Part shown: positions 52,471 to 62,553 of the stretch, one piece after another
Numbering within the stretch: the first letter of the stretch is position 1
Layout: each line of letters begins with the position of its first letter
Assembly (NCBI RefSeq): GCF_029626025.1
Contig: NZ_JARUBF010000001.1
Span: 5,550,001-5,614,000, forward strand
Length of the DNA: 64,000 nt
Source: Solwaraspora sp. WMMD406
GTDB taxonomy: Bacteria > Actinomycetota > Actinomycetes > Mycobacteriales > Micromonosporaceae
Reading direction: 5' to 3'
Program-made: the position numbers and the translations under genes
Notes under the pieces: model-generated
The model's database searches: none
Told to the model about the DNA's origin: nothing
Seen by the model: only the letters and a program-made list of their open reading frames with translations

Positions 52471-52961
52471 CGGGCTGACCTCCATGGCGAGAATTGACGA
52501 AGCTGTGTCATGCAATTTACCCCGAACGTTCGTTCAGCGGGAGCCGCGACGGGCTGGCGGTCCCGCACGGTGTCGGCGTGCTCCCGGTGTACGGCCGGGA
52601 CCAGTTGGCTGGCGTCAGCCGGGCCGACGAGATCTCGCCGGCCGGCGGTAGGGTCGTGATGAGGCCGTGGACGAGGAGGATGGCCGCGCGCCACCAGGTC
52701 GGCGGGCACACGACCGACCGGGCCGAACCCACCGGGGTGGGCCGGCTCGGGCGGGAATGCGGTGCGGCTGTCGACGGCACCGTCGAACTTCCGTCGACCC
52801 GACGAACCCGTCGCTCTCGCGACCCGACCAGGTCACCGATGGAGGCTGCGGTCGACTCCGACCAGTGGCCGGGTCGTCGGTCGACGTCTCGGGCGTGGTC
52901 GGCTGTCCGTCTCCGCGCCGGTCGATCGGTCATCGCCCGGTGCCGGAGACTGGATGGATGG
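52471..52961. other. 491-base gap between leuB and ilvE
   Basis: I see no gene here. Only the first 70 bases next to ilvE contain recognisable signals (the -10-like box and the palindrome). The rest has open frames on both strands without protein-like character. Confidence 0.5.
52514..52532 (-). promoter_or_regulatory. ilvE promoter region with CGAACGTTCG palindrome
   Basis: On the minus strand TAAATT (52519-52514) is a plausible -10 box about 45 bases before the ilvE start. The perfect palindrome CGAACGTTCG (52523-52532) lies just upstream of it, a position suited to a repressor. Half-sites of this kind are typical for TetR-type proteins. The regulator is unknown. Confidence 0.4.
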
Positions 52962-53993
52962 TCAGCCCGTGGCGTGGGCGGCGAGCCGGTCGCCGATCTC
53001 GGCGGTACGCAGCGGGGCTCCCGGGGTACGGGAGGCCAACTCGGCCGCGACCGCCCCGGCTACTCGCTCGGCCGCAGCGGGATGTCCCAGGTGATCGAGC
53101 ATCAGGGAGGTGGACAGGACGGCGGCGACCGGGTCGGCGACGCCCTTGCCCGCGATGTCCGGAGCGGATCCGTGCACCGGCTCGAACATGGACGGGTACC
53201 GCCGCTCGGGATTGATGCACCCGCTGGCGGCCAGTCCGATCCCACCGGTCACCGCCGCGGCGATGTCGGTGAGGATGTCACCGAACAGGTTGTCGGTGAC
53301 CACGACGTCGTACCGCTGAGGGTGGGTGACCATGAACATGGCCGCGGCGTCGACGTGCTGGTATTCGGTTTCGATCCCGGGGAAGTCCGCCTTGACGGCG
53401 GCGAACGCGCGCGACCACAGCGAACCCGCGTGGGTCAGCACGTTGGTCTTGTGCACCAGTGTCACCTTGCGCCGCTCGCGGCGCTGCGCCCGGGTGAACG
53501 CGTCCCGGATCACCCGTTCGACGCCGTGCCGGGTGTTGAGGCTCTCCTCGGTGGCGACCTCGGCCGGCGTGTCGCGGTGCAGGGTGCCCCCGGCGCCGGC
53601 GTACAGACCCTCGGTGCCCTCGCGGACCACCACGAAGTCGATCTCGCCGGGCTTGACCCCGCCGAGCGGGCTGGCCGTACCCGCCCAGAGTCGGGCCGGA
53701 CGCAGGTTGACGTACTGATCGAAGGCGAAGCGGAGTTTGAGCAACAGGCCTCGCTCCAGGACGCCGGGCGGGACCGTGGGGTCACCGACCGCGCCGAGCA
53801 GGATGGCGTCGTGACCGGCGAGTTCGTCGAGCACCGAGTCGGGCAGCACTTCGCCGGTACGGTGGTAACGGGCGGCACCGAGGTCGTACTCGGTGGTCTC
53901 CACACCGGGGAGCACCGCGTCGACGACCTTGCGGGCCTGCGCGGTCACCTCGGACCCGATGCCGTCGCCGGCCACCACCGCGATCCGCGCCAT
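52962..53993 (-). CDS. leuB: 3-isopropylmalate dehydrogenase
   Basis: This 343-residue NAD-dependent enzyme oxidises 3-isopropylmalate in leucine synthesis. [99 protein letters not shown] and [20 protein letters not shown] are all in place. ATG 53993 matches the family start. GTG at 53999 with GAGGGA upstream is an alternative. An IS4-type element is inserted about 130 bases upstream, possibly disturbing its promoter. No stop-spanning repeat is present. Confidence 0.96.
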   Translation of the reverse strand: MARIAVVAGDGIGSEVTAQARKVVDAVLPGVETTEYDLGAARYHRTGEVLPDSVLDELAGHDAILLGAVGDPTVPPGVLERGLLLKLRFAFDQYVNLRPARLWAGTASPLGGVKPGEIDFVVVREGTEGLYAGAGGTLHRDTPAEVATEESLNTRHGVERVIRDAFTRAQRRERRKVTLVHKTNVLTHAGSLWSRAFAAVKADFPGIETEYQHVDAAAMFMVTHPQRYDVVVTDNLFGDILTDIAAAVTGGIGLAASGCINPERRYPSMFEPVHGSAPDIAGKGVADPVAAVLSTSLMLDHLGHPAAAERVAGAVAAELASRTPGAPLRTAEIGDRLAAHATG

Positions 53994-54181
53994 CGCCACG
54001 TCCACTCCCTCGCCCACATCGGTCAACGCCTAGCGAACGTTAAGCGATCATCCCGGTTGCCGGTACGGACGTCCCACCATTCGGACTGCATCGGACCAGA
54101 TCCACGCCTTCCGGGCTAGGGCCAACGCCGCTCGGTTAAGCCGTTGCGGCAGCGGTCAAGGGTGTGTCGGTCGGACATGGG

Positions 54182-54245
54182 AAAGCGGAGTTCCTGTAAC
54201 GAGGTGAGTCACTCCAAGACGCCTCGAGACCAGGAACTCCGCTTT
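54182..54245. repeat. 15-bp inverted repeat over the transposase start
   Basis: AAAGCGGAGTTCCTG and its exact complement enclose 34 bases. The right arm reaches the transposase TTG start, so a read-through transcript would hide the start codon in a hairpin, as known for other IS4-type elements. Confidence 0.8.
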
Positions 54246-55601
54246 GGTCGATCAGATTGCCATAACTCGGACGGTGCGGGTAGCCGCAGGTGTGTTCGCG
54301 CCGGGTCATCTGGGTGAGTTGACCCAGTTCCTGCCCTTCGAGATGGTCGATGAGGTCCTTGCCGCGACCCGTCGTACCCAGCAGCGGATCCGGCTACTCC
54401 CGGCCCGGGTCGTGGTCTACCTCGTCCTCGCAGGCTGCTTGTTCGCCGAACTCGGCTACGGGCAGGTGTGGCGGAACTGACCGCCGGTCTGACCGGGCTG
54501 GATCTGACCGAGCCGGCCTCAGGCACGTTACGGGAGGCGCGTCAGCGGCTCGGGTCGACGCCGTTGCGGGCCCTGTTCGATCTGCTGCGCGGCCCGGCGG
54601 TCACCACGGCGACGCACGCCGTGCGGTGGCGGGGCCTGCTGGTGACAGCGATCGACGGGACCACGATGTCGGTCGCCGACGCCGAGGCGGTCCGGGTCCG
54701 TTACCGCAAACAACGGGGTAACCACGGCGGCGCGGGCTACCCGGCACTACGGCTGAGTGTCCTGCTGACCTGCGGCACCCGCTCGATCATCGACGCCGTG
54801 TTCGCTCCACTCGGCACCAGCGAACTCGACCAGGCCCGCTCCCTGGCCCGGAGCCTGGCCGCCGGGATGCTGCTGTTGGCCGACCGTAACTACGCCGCCG
54901 CCGACCTCATCCAGACACTCGCCGCCACCAGGGCCGACCTGCTGATCCGCTGCAAGAACGGCCGCCGCCTGCCGGTGATCCGCCGGTACCACGACGGATC
55001 CTGGCTGTCGACCATCGGCACGGTACGGGTGCGGGTCGTGGACGCTGAGATCAGCGTCCAGACCATCGACGGCGTCCGCACGGGCGGCTACCGGCTGATC
55101 ACCACCCTGCTCGACCCACGCACCCACCCGGCCGGCGAACTGATAAAGCTGTACCACCGCCGGTGGGAGGTCGAAACCGCCTACCTGGAGATCAAATCCA
55201 GCATCCTCGGCGGCCGGGTCCTGCGCGCGCGTACTCCCGACGGCATCGACCAGGAGGTCTACGCCCTGCTGGTCGTCTACCAGATCCTGCGTAACGCCAT
55301 GACCGACGCCACCGACAGCCGGCCCGGCACCGGCCCTGACCGGGCCAGCTTCACCACCGCCCTGAACGCCGCCCGCGACCAGGTCACCCACGCCGCCGGC
55401 GTCCTCGCCGACACCGTCATCGACCTGGTCGGCGCCATCGGTCGTGCGGTTCTGGCCCACCTGCTACCTGAGCGTCGGATCCGGGTGAAGACCCGCATGA
55501 TCAAACGCTCGAACTCCAAGTACCAAGCCCGCGGACCCAACGTAGACCGACGCAGCTACAAAGCCACCATAGCCATCGATATAATCACAAACACTTGCTA
55601 A
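54244..55601 (+). pseudogene. IS4-family transposase, frame disrupted
   Basis: The first frame (54244-54480) reads VDQIAITRTVRVAAGVFAPG to LAGCLFAELGYGQVWRN and stops. The second (54468-55601, 377 codons) reads AELTAGLTGLDLTEPASGTL onward. In intact relatives known to me GYGQVW runs on into LTAGL in one frame, so a one-base loss near 54475 is the simplest explanation. Catalytic residues in the second part are intact: Asp in VTAIDGTTMSVAD, Asp in LLLADRNYAAADL and the YHRRWEVETAYLEIK (Y-R-E-K) signature. A programmed frameshift or restart at GTG 54468 cannot be excluded. Confidence 0.8.
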
Positions 55602-55855
55602 CCATCCACCCGCCCTAACCGAGCGGCGTTGGGGCTAGGGCAGGTCCGGAACTGCCAGACGCCCAGCAAGCACACAGCGGGGCTTAACACCACGCTCACC
55701 CCACCCGACTACCGTAGGTGACGACCGGGAACCGGGCACCGGTGAAGGAGACACGACGATGGCGACACCCCGCGCCGCCCAGCCAGTCCCACCCGACCTC
55801 GAGGTGGGTCCGGTCGGCCCGGCACACCGCGCGACGACGCGGTTCGCCGCCGGTC

Positions 55856-56623
55856 GTGGTCGCCCGGCACACCGTCACCACCTCGACCAGCGACTACCAA
55901 CTGATCCTCGTGGCCGGCGAGCGAATCGGTCGGCGCGGCCTGAGTGAGGCGATCAGCGACGCCGTCGCCGAGCTACGGGCCATCGACGTCACCTACAGCC
56001 CGCTACGGCGCAACAGCCTGGTCTCGCTGCTGCGCCGGGGCGAGGTCTCCGCCGAGGTCTACCCGCCGCTGGCGGACATCGTCGGACGGTGCGAGGCGAT
56101 GCGCACGGCGACCGACGGATGGTTCGACCCATGGGCGGTCCCCGGCGGCTTCGACCCGGCGGGCATGATCAAAGGATGGGCGATCGAACGGGCGGCGAGC
56201 CGGTTACGCGCCGCCGGGATCTGCGACTACGCCGTGGTCAGCGGCGGTGACCTGACCGTACGTGGACACGCGCCGCACGGCGGGCCGTGGCGGATCGCGC
56301 TGCGGCAGTCCTCGTCCGCCGCGTCGGGCGGCACCCGGACGACGATCGTGACCATGGTGGACGGCGCGATCGGCACGTCCGGGATGACCAACCGGCGTGG
56401 GCCGGTGATCGACCCGCGAACCGGCGCGGCGGTGCACCGGGCCGGCGCGGCGATGGTGCTCGGCGCCGACCTGGCCATCGCCGACGGGTACGCCACGGCG
56501 CTCTACGCCGCCGGGACCGCCGGCCACGCCTGGTTTCCCACAGTGGACGGCTATCGGCCCCTCGGGCTGGTGGATGTGGACAGTGCCCCGTCGGCGGCCG
56601 GGCGACTGGTGGACCCCGACTGA
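55856..56623 (+). CDS. ApbE-like FAD:protein FMN transferase (start or frame uncertain)
   Basis: ApbE enzymes attach FMN from FAD to Thr/Ser of target proteins. This ~255-residue protein has ELRAIDVTYSPLRRNSLVSL, GWFDPWAVPGGFDPAGMIKG then WAIERAASRL, VVSGGDLTVRGHAPHGG, and the late GTSGMTNRRGPVIDPRTGAA, all matching the family. GTG 55856 is the first good start in this frame. However, a strong ribosome binding site (AAGGAG) precedes ATG 55759 in another frame, and a single-base change near 55851 would join that start to the ApbE frame. It lies 215 bases from the IS right end. Confidence 0.75.
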   Translation: MVARHTVTTSTSDYQLILVAGERIGRRGLSEAISDAVAELRAIDVTYSPLRRNSLVSLLRRGEVSAEVYPPLADIVGRCEAMRTATDGWFDPWAVPGGFDPAGMIKGWAIERAASRLRAAGICDYAVVSGGDLTVRGHAPHGGPWRIALRQSSSAASGGTRTTIVTMVDGAIGTSGMTNRRGPVIDPRTGAAVHRAGAAMVLGADLAIADGYATALYAAGTAGHAWFPTVDGYRPLGLVDVDSAPSAAGRLVDPD

Positions 56624-57027
56624 CATCCGGCCCCGGCCAGCTCCCGCGACCTCGGCAATGATCACGGGAGCTGACCGGCGACACGTGCGCTTGGCGCGCG
56701 CACCGGGGGTGCCGGGTCACCCGACGGACGGCGGTGCGGTCGGACGTCACCCGAAGACGTGACCGCACCGAGACGACCTGCGGGCGAACCGCCTCCACAA
56801 GCTATCGATTCCGTACAACCGGGCGCAAGGCTGCGAATTCTCCGCCCGTACCGCAGCCGCAGCAGACCGCGCCACAGCCGCATCGGACCGACACCGGAGC
56901 CGGCGCGGCACGGACCGGTGCGGAGCCGGCGCGGCACGGGCCGACACCGCGACGGCGAGCGGGGCCGGACACACCGAGTAGGGACTGGGCTGGAAAGGAC
57001 GACGGGGCGGATGGCACGCTGTCCGGC
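56624..57027. other. 404-base gap without a recognised gene
   Basis: There are open frames on both strands but none with a ribosome binding site or protein-like pattern. The sequence is GC-rich without clear repeats or hairpins. Confidence 0.45.
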
Positions 57028-57396
57028 GTGACATTCGATCTCGTCGTATGGGCGTTGGACGATCGGTCCACGTCGGCGGACGTACACGCCGCGCATGAGT
57101 TGTGTCGGCAGGGCGAGCATAGCGATGGTGCCGCCGACCGCCGGATAACGTCGTTCTATGCCGCGCTGACCGCCCACTATCCCGATCGGGGTGCCGATTC
57201 GACCAGCGACAAATCTCCGTGGGCAAACGTTCCACTACACACCGCGACCGACCATGTCGAAATGAACCTGCGGCACAGCTGCGACGACGAGGTCCTGTTG
57301 GCCATCGAACGGCTGGCCCAGGAGCACCGGCTGCTGCTGCTCGACCCGCAGGACGGGTCGGTGTATCCGCCAGCCGCCAGCGCGCCGGCCCACTGA
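57028..57396 (+). CDS. Hypothetical protein of a widespread uncharacterised family (122 aa)
   Basis: The protein starts MTFDLVVWALDDRSTSADVH and ends LAQEHRLLLLDPQDGSVYPP. The closing LLLLDPQDGSVY is a motif I know from small bacterial proteins of unknown function that often sit near immunity-type genes. HVEMNLRHSCDDEVLLAIER forms the middle. GTG 57028 is the natural start. It converges on serA across a strong hairpin. Confidence 0.65.
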   Translation: MTFDLVVWALDDRSTSADVHAAHELCRQGEHSDGAADRRITSFYAALTAHYPDRGADSTSDKSPWANVPLHTATDHVEMNLRHSCDDEVLLAIERLAQEHRLLLLDPQDGSVYPPAASAPAH

Positions 57397-57408
57397 ACTG
57401 GCCCGATC

Positions 57409-57448
57409 CCGGGGTGGTCCGGCGACGGCGGCTGCCGGACCACCCCGG
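57409..57448. terminator. Bidirectional hairpin before the serA 3' end
   Basis: CCGGGGTGGTCCGGC and its exact complement form a 15-bp stem with a ten-base loop, between convergent genes. Confidence 0.9.
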
Positions 57449-57453
57449 ACCGA

Positions 57454-59052
57454 TCACTCCTCTCGGAGGTCCACCGCGCTGGCGGCGGTCGCCCCGATCG
57501 AACTGGCGGCGGTGCCCAACGACTCCGCTCCGACCGCCGAGTCGACGGTGAGCGTCATCAGGGCCTCACCGCCGGCGGTACGGCGGGCCACCTGCATCGC
57601 GGCGATGTTGACGCCGGCCTCGCCGAGGATCGAGCCGATGGTGCCGACCACGCCGGGCCGGTCGGTGTAGCGGAAGAAGATCAGGATGCCCTCGGCGGTC
57701 AACTCCAGGTCGAAGCCGTCCACCTCGGTGAGCCGGATCAGGTCCCGGCCGGCGGCGGTCACGACGGTGCCGGAGACGCTGACCGTACGGCCGTCGGGCA
57801 GCACACCCCGGACGGTGACCAGGTTGGGCTGCTCGACGGTGTCGGCGTCGGCCACCAGGTCCACCTCGACGCCCCGGTCGGCGGCCAAGTGCGGCGCGTT
57901 CACGTAGGTGACCTGCTCCTCCACCACCGAGCTGAACAGGCCCTTGGTCGCGGCCAGCTTCAACACCGACACCTCGTTGGCCACGATTTGACCGCGTACC
58001 TCGACGGTGACGCTGGCGGCGACCACGCCGGCGACCGCAGTGAAGACCTTGCCGAGCTTCTCGGCCAGCGGCAGCAGCGGTCGGACGTCCTCCGCGACCA
58101 CACCCCCGGCCTGGACGTTGACCGCGTCCGGTACGAACTCGCCCTGCAGGGCCAGCTTGACGCTGCGGGCCACCGCCAACCCGGCCTTGTCCTGCGCCTC
58201 GGCGGTCGAGGCACCCAGGTGCGGGGTGGCGACCACGTTGTCGAAGGCGAACAGCGGCGACGAGGTGCACGGCTCCTTGGCGTACACGTCGACGCCGGCG
58301 CCGCCGACCCGGCCCTCGGCGAGGGCGTCGGCAAGGGCCTGTTCGTCGACCAGACCGCCCCGGGCGGCGTTGACGATCCGGACCCCGGGCTTGACGATCG
58401 CCAGTTCCTTCTCACCGATCAGACCCAGGGTCTCCGGGGTCTTGGGCAGGTGGATCGAAATGAAGTCGCTCTCGCGCAGCAGTTCTTCCAGTCCGACCAG
58501 GCGCACGCCGAGCTGCGCGGCCCGAGCCGGCTGGATGTACGGGTCGTACGCGATCAGCCGGGTCCCGAACGCGGCGATCCGCTGGGCGAAGAGCACCCCG
58601 ATGCGTCCGAGGCCGACCACACCGACCGTCTTGCCCTGGATCTCGACGCCGGTGTACTTGGACCGCTTCCACTCGCCGGCCTTCAGCGCGGCGCTGGCGC
58701 TCGCGGTGTTGCGGGCCACCGCCAGCAGCAGTGCGATCGCCTGTTCGGCGGCCGAGACGATGTTGGAGGTGGGTGCGTTGACCACCATCACGCCACGGGC
58801 CGTCGCGGCAGGCACCTCGACGTTGTCGAGGCCGACCCCGGCCCGGGCGACCACCTTGAGCCGTGGTGCGGCGGCCAGGGCCTCGGCGTCGATCTGGGTG
58901 GCGCTGCGCACGATCACGGCGTGGGCGGCGGCGAGTGCGGCGAGCAGGGCGGGACGGTCGGTGCCGTCGACATGCCGGACATCGAAGTCGTGGGCGAGCA
59001 CGTCGATCGCGGCGGGCGCGAGCTCTTCGGCGATCAGTACGACAGGAATCAT
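57454..59052 (-). CDS. serA: D-3-phosphoglycerate dehydrogenase
   Basis: This 532-residue enzyme opens serine synthesis by oxidising 3-phosphoglycerate. It has the NAD-binding VGVVGLGRIGVLFAQRIAAF, the signature ISIHLPKTPETLGLIGEKEL, and catalytic VRIVNAARGGLVDEQALADA. It also has an intervening (ASB) domain (about residues 320-450) and a C-terminal ACT domain (GVVGTIGSILGEAGVNIAAM). The long actinobacterial form with ASB and ACT domains is serine-regulated in M. tuberculosis. It lies downstream of the mpgS gene with a 265-base gap. Confidence 0.97.
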   Translation of the reverse strand: MIPVVLIAEELAPAAIDVLAHDFDVRHVDGTDRPALLAALAAAHAVIVRSATQIDAEALAAAPRLKVVARAGVGLDNVEVPAATARGVMVVNAPTSNIVSAAEQAIALLLAVARNTASASAALKAGEWKRSKYTGVEIQGKTVGVVGLGRIGVLFAQRIAAFGTRLIAYDPYIQPARAAQLGVRLVGLEELLRESDFISIHLPKTPETLGLIGEKELAIVKPGVRIVNAARGGLVDEQALADALAEGRVGGAGVDVYAKEPCTSSPLFAFDNVVATPHLGASTAEAQDKAGLAVARSVKLALQGEFVPDAVNVQAGGVVAEDVRPLLPLAEKLGKVFTAVAGVVAASVTVEVRGQIVANEVSVLKLAATKGLFSSVVEEQVTYVNAPHLAADRGVEVDLVADADTVEQPNLVTVRGVLPDGRTVSVSGTVVTAAGRDLIRLTEVDGFDLELTAEGILIFFRYTDRPGVVGTIGSILGEAGVNIAAMQVARRTAGGEALMTLTVDSAVGAESLGTAASSIGATAASAVDLREE

Positions 59053-59282
59053 CGGTCCTCATGGTCGTCTGGGACGGGTATCTGCGGCGGATCTCGGCGG
59101 CGGTGGGGCGCCGCTTCGCGCCCTGCGCTTCCTCCCCGGCGGGTCTCGCGCGGCACGGAGGCGGCCTACTCGCGATCGTAGGCGCACCCGTGGGCGGCAT
59201 GGCTCACGGTCGGGGGTGAGTGCCCTCACAAACCAGACCTAATGCCTGTACGGCGAGTAGGCGACGCCCGGGTGAATCACCG

Positions 59283-59352
59283 TCAGCCAGCGGCCGCCGG
59301 TCCGACCGGTCGGCGGATCAGCCAGCGGCCGCCGGTCCGACCGGTTGGCGGG
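59283..59352. repeat. Tandem duplication spanning the mpgS stop codon
   Basis: A 35-base unit beginning TCAGCCAGCGGCCGCCGGTC occurs twice (59283 and 59318) with two differences. The right copy contains the last codons and stop of mpgS (59318-59320), and the left copy repeats them. Confidence 0.9.
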
Positions 59353-60580
59353 CGACCGGCCGACGCTGGATCGCCCCTTCGCCGATCTGGCGGAAGGTGG
59401 TGGCCTCCGCTTCGAGGGTGTCGTAGAGCAGATCGAAGGCCAGGGAGCCGACCGGAGGATAGATCCGCTCGCGCGGAGGTTCGTCGCCGGGTGCCAGCGC
59501 ACCCTGGGCGACCATGAACTCCAGGATCGCCTCACGGACCGCCGGCAGGCAGACCGGCGAGTGATAGAGCACGTTCAGCGCCTGCATACGCATCCCTTGG
59601 ACGTGCTCTTCTCCCTTGTTGTCGTGGAAGTGCGGGTTTCGGGTCTCCACCTGCAGCACCGGCACCGAACTCGCCATCACCTCGGGGCAGTCGGTGTCGA
59701 GGATGCCGCCGAACCGCTCGAAAAGGTCGACGTACTCGTAGGGCTCGACGGCGAATCCGCCCGCCAGCCGAAGCCGCAGCCCGAGGTCGAGGCTGAGGGC
59801 GTGCTCGCCCGCGTTGCCGGTGGCGATGACCTCGGTGCCGAAGCCGGAGTACTCGGCGATCAGCCGGTTGAGAAACCCGTTGGTGATCTCGGAACTGCGT
59901 CCCCGCCGACTGAAGAACAGCCGGCCGTCACGCAACTTGGGCTTGGAATGCCAGGAAATCCGCACCATCGAGTAGGGGCTGTCGGCGAGGTGGAGTCCGG
60001 CCGCGTACACCTTGCAGTACTCGTGGACCGCGCCGGGCACGTAGTTGTCGGCGTCGACGTAGCCGAGGTACTTACGGCCCGTGAGGGCGGCGACCGCCAT
60101 GCCGACCAGCATGGCTTCGCCCTTGCCGGTCCGGACCAGGCCGTCGTCGTCGATGAGCTCGGGCATGCCGGCGGCCTTCATCGCCGCGGCCAGTCCCGGG
60201 TCCCGCTGATGCACGGTGATCGCCGGCCGGTCGGCGGATCGGCAGAACTGCTCGACGGTGTGTGCCTCGATTTCATAACGGTCCACCGGCTGACGGCCAC
60301 TATTTGAGACGAGCACGATCAGGCAGTCGTGGGGTATACCAGAGAGCACCCCCTCGATTACCCTACGTGTTTCGTTCATGCAGGGAATGACAACTACCAG
60401 GTCACGCTCGATCGCGCGAATGGCATCCTGCGAGACGAGTCCACGGCCGCGGTCACCCGTGACATCCCCCGAGTCCAGCTCGATGACACGCTGAAGCTCA
60501 TGGATGCGAACGGCACCGAAGCGCTCCGTACGGTGCGATTGCTCCAGACGCATGCGGGGCACATTACCCGAGGCGGCCAT
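59318..60580 (-). CDS. mpgS: Mannosyl-3-phosphoglycerate synthase
   Basis: This 420-residue GT55-type enzyme transfers mannose from GDP-mannose to 3-phosphoglycerate, the first step to the compatible solute mannosylglycerate. Family signatures are VVIPCMNETRRVIEGVLSGI, VRTGKGEAMLVGMAVAALTG, YLGYVDADNYVPGAVHEYCK (metal-binding DAD), SMVRISWHSKPKLRDGRLFF, GFGTEVIATGNAGEHALSLD and VEPYEYVDLFERFGG. A cognate phosphatase gene (mpgP) is not next to it. ATG 60580 with AGGT six bases upstream is used; ATG 60553 (MRLEQSHRTERFG) fits the family start as well. Confidence 0.88.
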   Translation of the reverse strand: MAASGNVPRMRLEQSHRTERFGAVRIHELQRVIELDSGDVTGDRGRGLVSQDAIRAIERDLVVVIPCMNETRRVIEGVLSGIPHDCLIVLVSNSGRQPVDRYEIEAHTVEQFCRSADRPAITVHQRDPGLAAAMKAAGMPELIDDDGLVRTGKGEAMLVGMAVAALTGRKYLGYVDADNYVPGAVHEYCKVYAAGLHLADSPYSMVRISWHSKPKLRDGRLFFSRRGRSSEITNGFLNRLIAEYSGFGTEVIATGNAGEHALSLDLGLRLRLAGGFAVEPYEYVDLFERFGGILDTDCPEVMASSVPVLQVETRNPHFHDNKGEEHVQGMRMQALNVLYHSPVCLPAVREAILEFMVAQGALAPGDEPPRERIYPPVGSLAFDLLYDTLEAEATTFRQIGEGAIQRRPVARQPVGPAAAG

Positions 60581-60684
60581 TAACTACCTGTAACCGTAGG
60601 TCAATTATCGGCGTCAGCCGCCGGATACCCCGAATCGACCCCAACCCGCAATCTTCCGGTAACGCAAACCCTGGCCAGGTCGCC

Positions 60685-60724
60685 GCAGAGCCCGCCGCCG
60701 ACTACCGTCAGCAACGGGCTCTGC
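60685..60724 (-). terminator. Hairpin after ilvC
   Basis: GCAGAGCCCG and CGGGCTCTGC form a 10-bp stem with a 20-base loop, about 65 bases beyond the ilvC stop on the minus strand. Confidence 0.55.
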
Positions 60725-60787
60725 CACGACACTCGGCCTCAGGCCGGACCCGACTTCAGACCGGACCCGACCACGAGCCGGACTATC

Positions 60788-62462
<1,675 letters not shown>

Positions 62463-62470
62463 CTGTCCCT

Positions 62471-62526
62471 CATCGTGTCGGCCGGCACGCCGGCTGATCC
62501 TTCATCGTGTCGGCCGGCACGCCGGC
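62471..62526. repeat. 24-bp direct repeat between ilvB and ilvN
   Basis: CATCGTGTCGGCCGGCACGC plus CGGC occurs exactly twice (62471-62494 and 62503-62526, period 32) in the gap upstream of ilvN. The unit contains the internal palindrome GCCGGC. Confidence 0.85.
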
Positions 62527-62553
62527 ACTTGCGGTTGTCCTTGCCGAGCGTCG

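Larger units (their letters stand above)
54122..55632 (+). mobile_element. IS4-family insertion sequence (1511 bp) with 8-bp target duplication
   Basis: The left end CCAACGCCGCTCGGTTAAG and the inverted right end (CCAACGCCGCTCGGTTAGG when reversed) match in 18 of 19 bases. GGCTAGGG flanks the element on both sides (54114-54121 and 55633-55640), so insertion was by transposition and the copy has not rearranged. It carries one transposase gene split by a frame change. A 15-bp inverted repeat (54182-54196 with 54231-54245) lies just before and into the transposase start. Confidence 0.88.

Noticed and set aside
52468-52511. A 14-codon upstream frame ([14 protein letters not shown]) before ilvE
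   Set aside because: The likely -10 box lies only three bases before its ATG, so it would probably not be transcribed, and it has no run of branched-chain codons.
52517-52933. A 138-codon minus-strand frame between leuB and ilvE
   Set aside because: No ribosome binding site or recognisable pattern; Ser/Pro/Arg/Thr-rich like a random GC-rich frame.
54468-55601. The second IS frame as a complete separate transposase
   Set aside because: The first frame encodes the conserved N-terminal part that relatives have in one protein, so the pair is treated as one disrupted gene.
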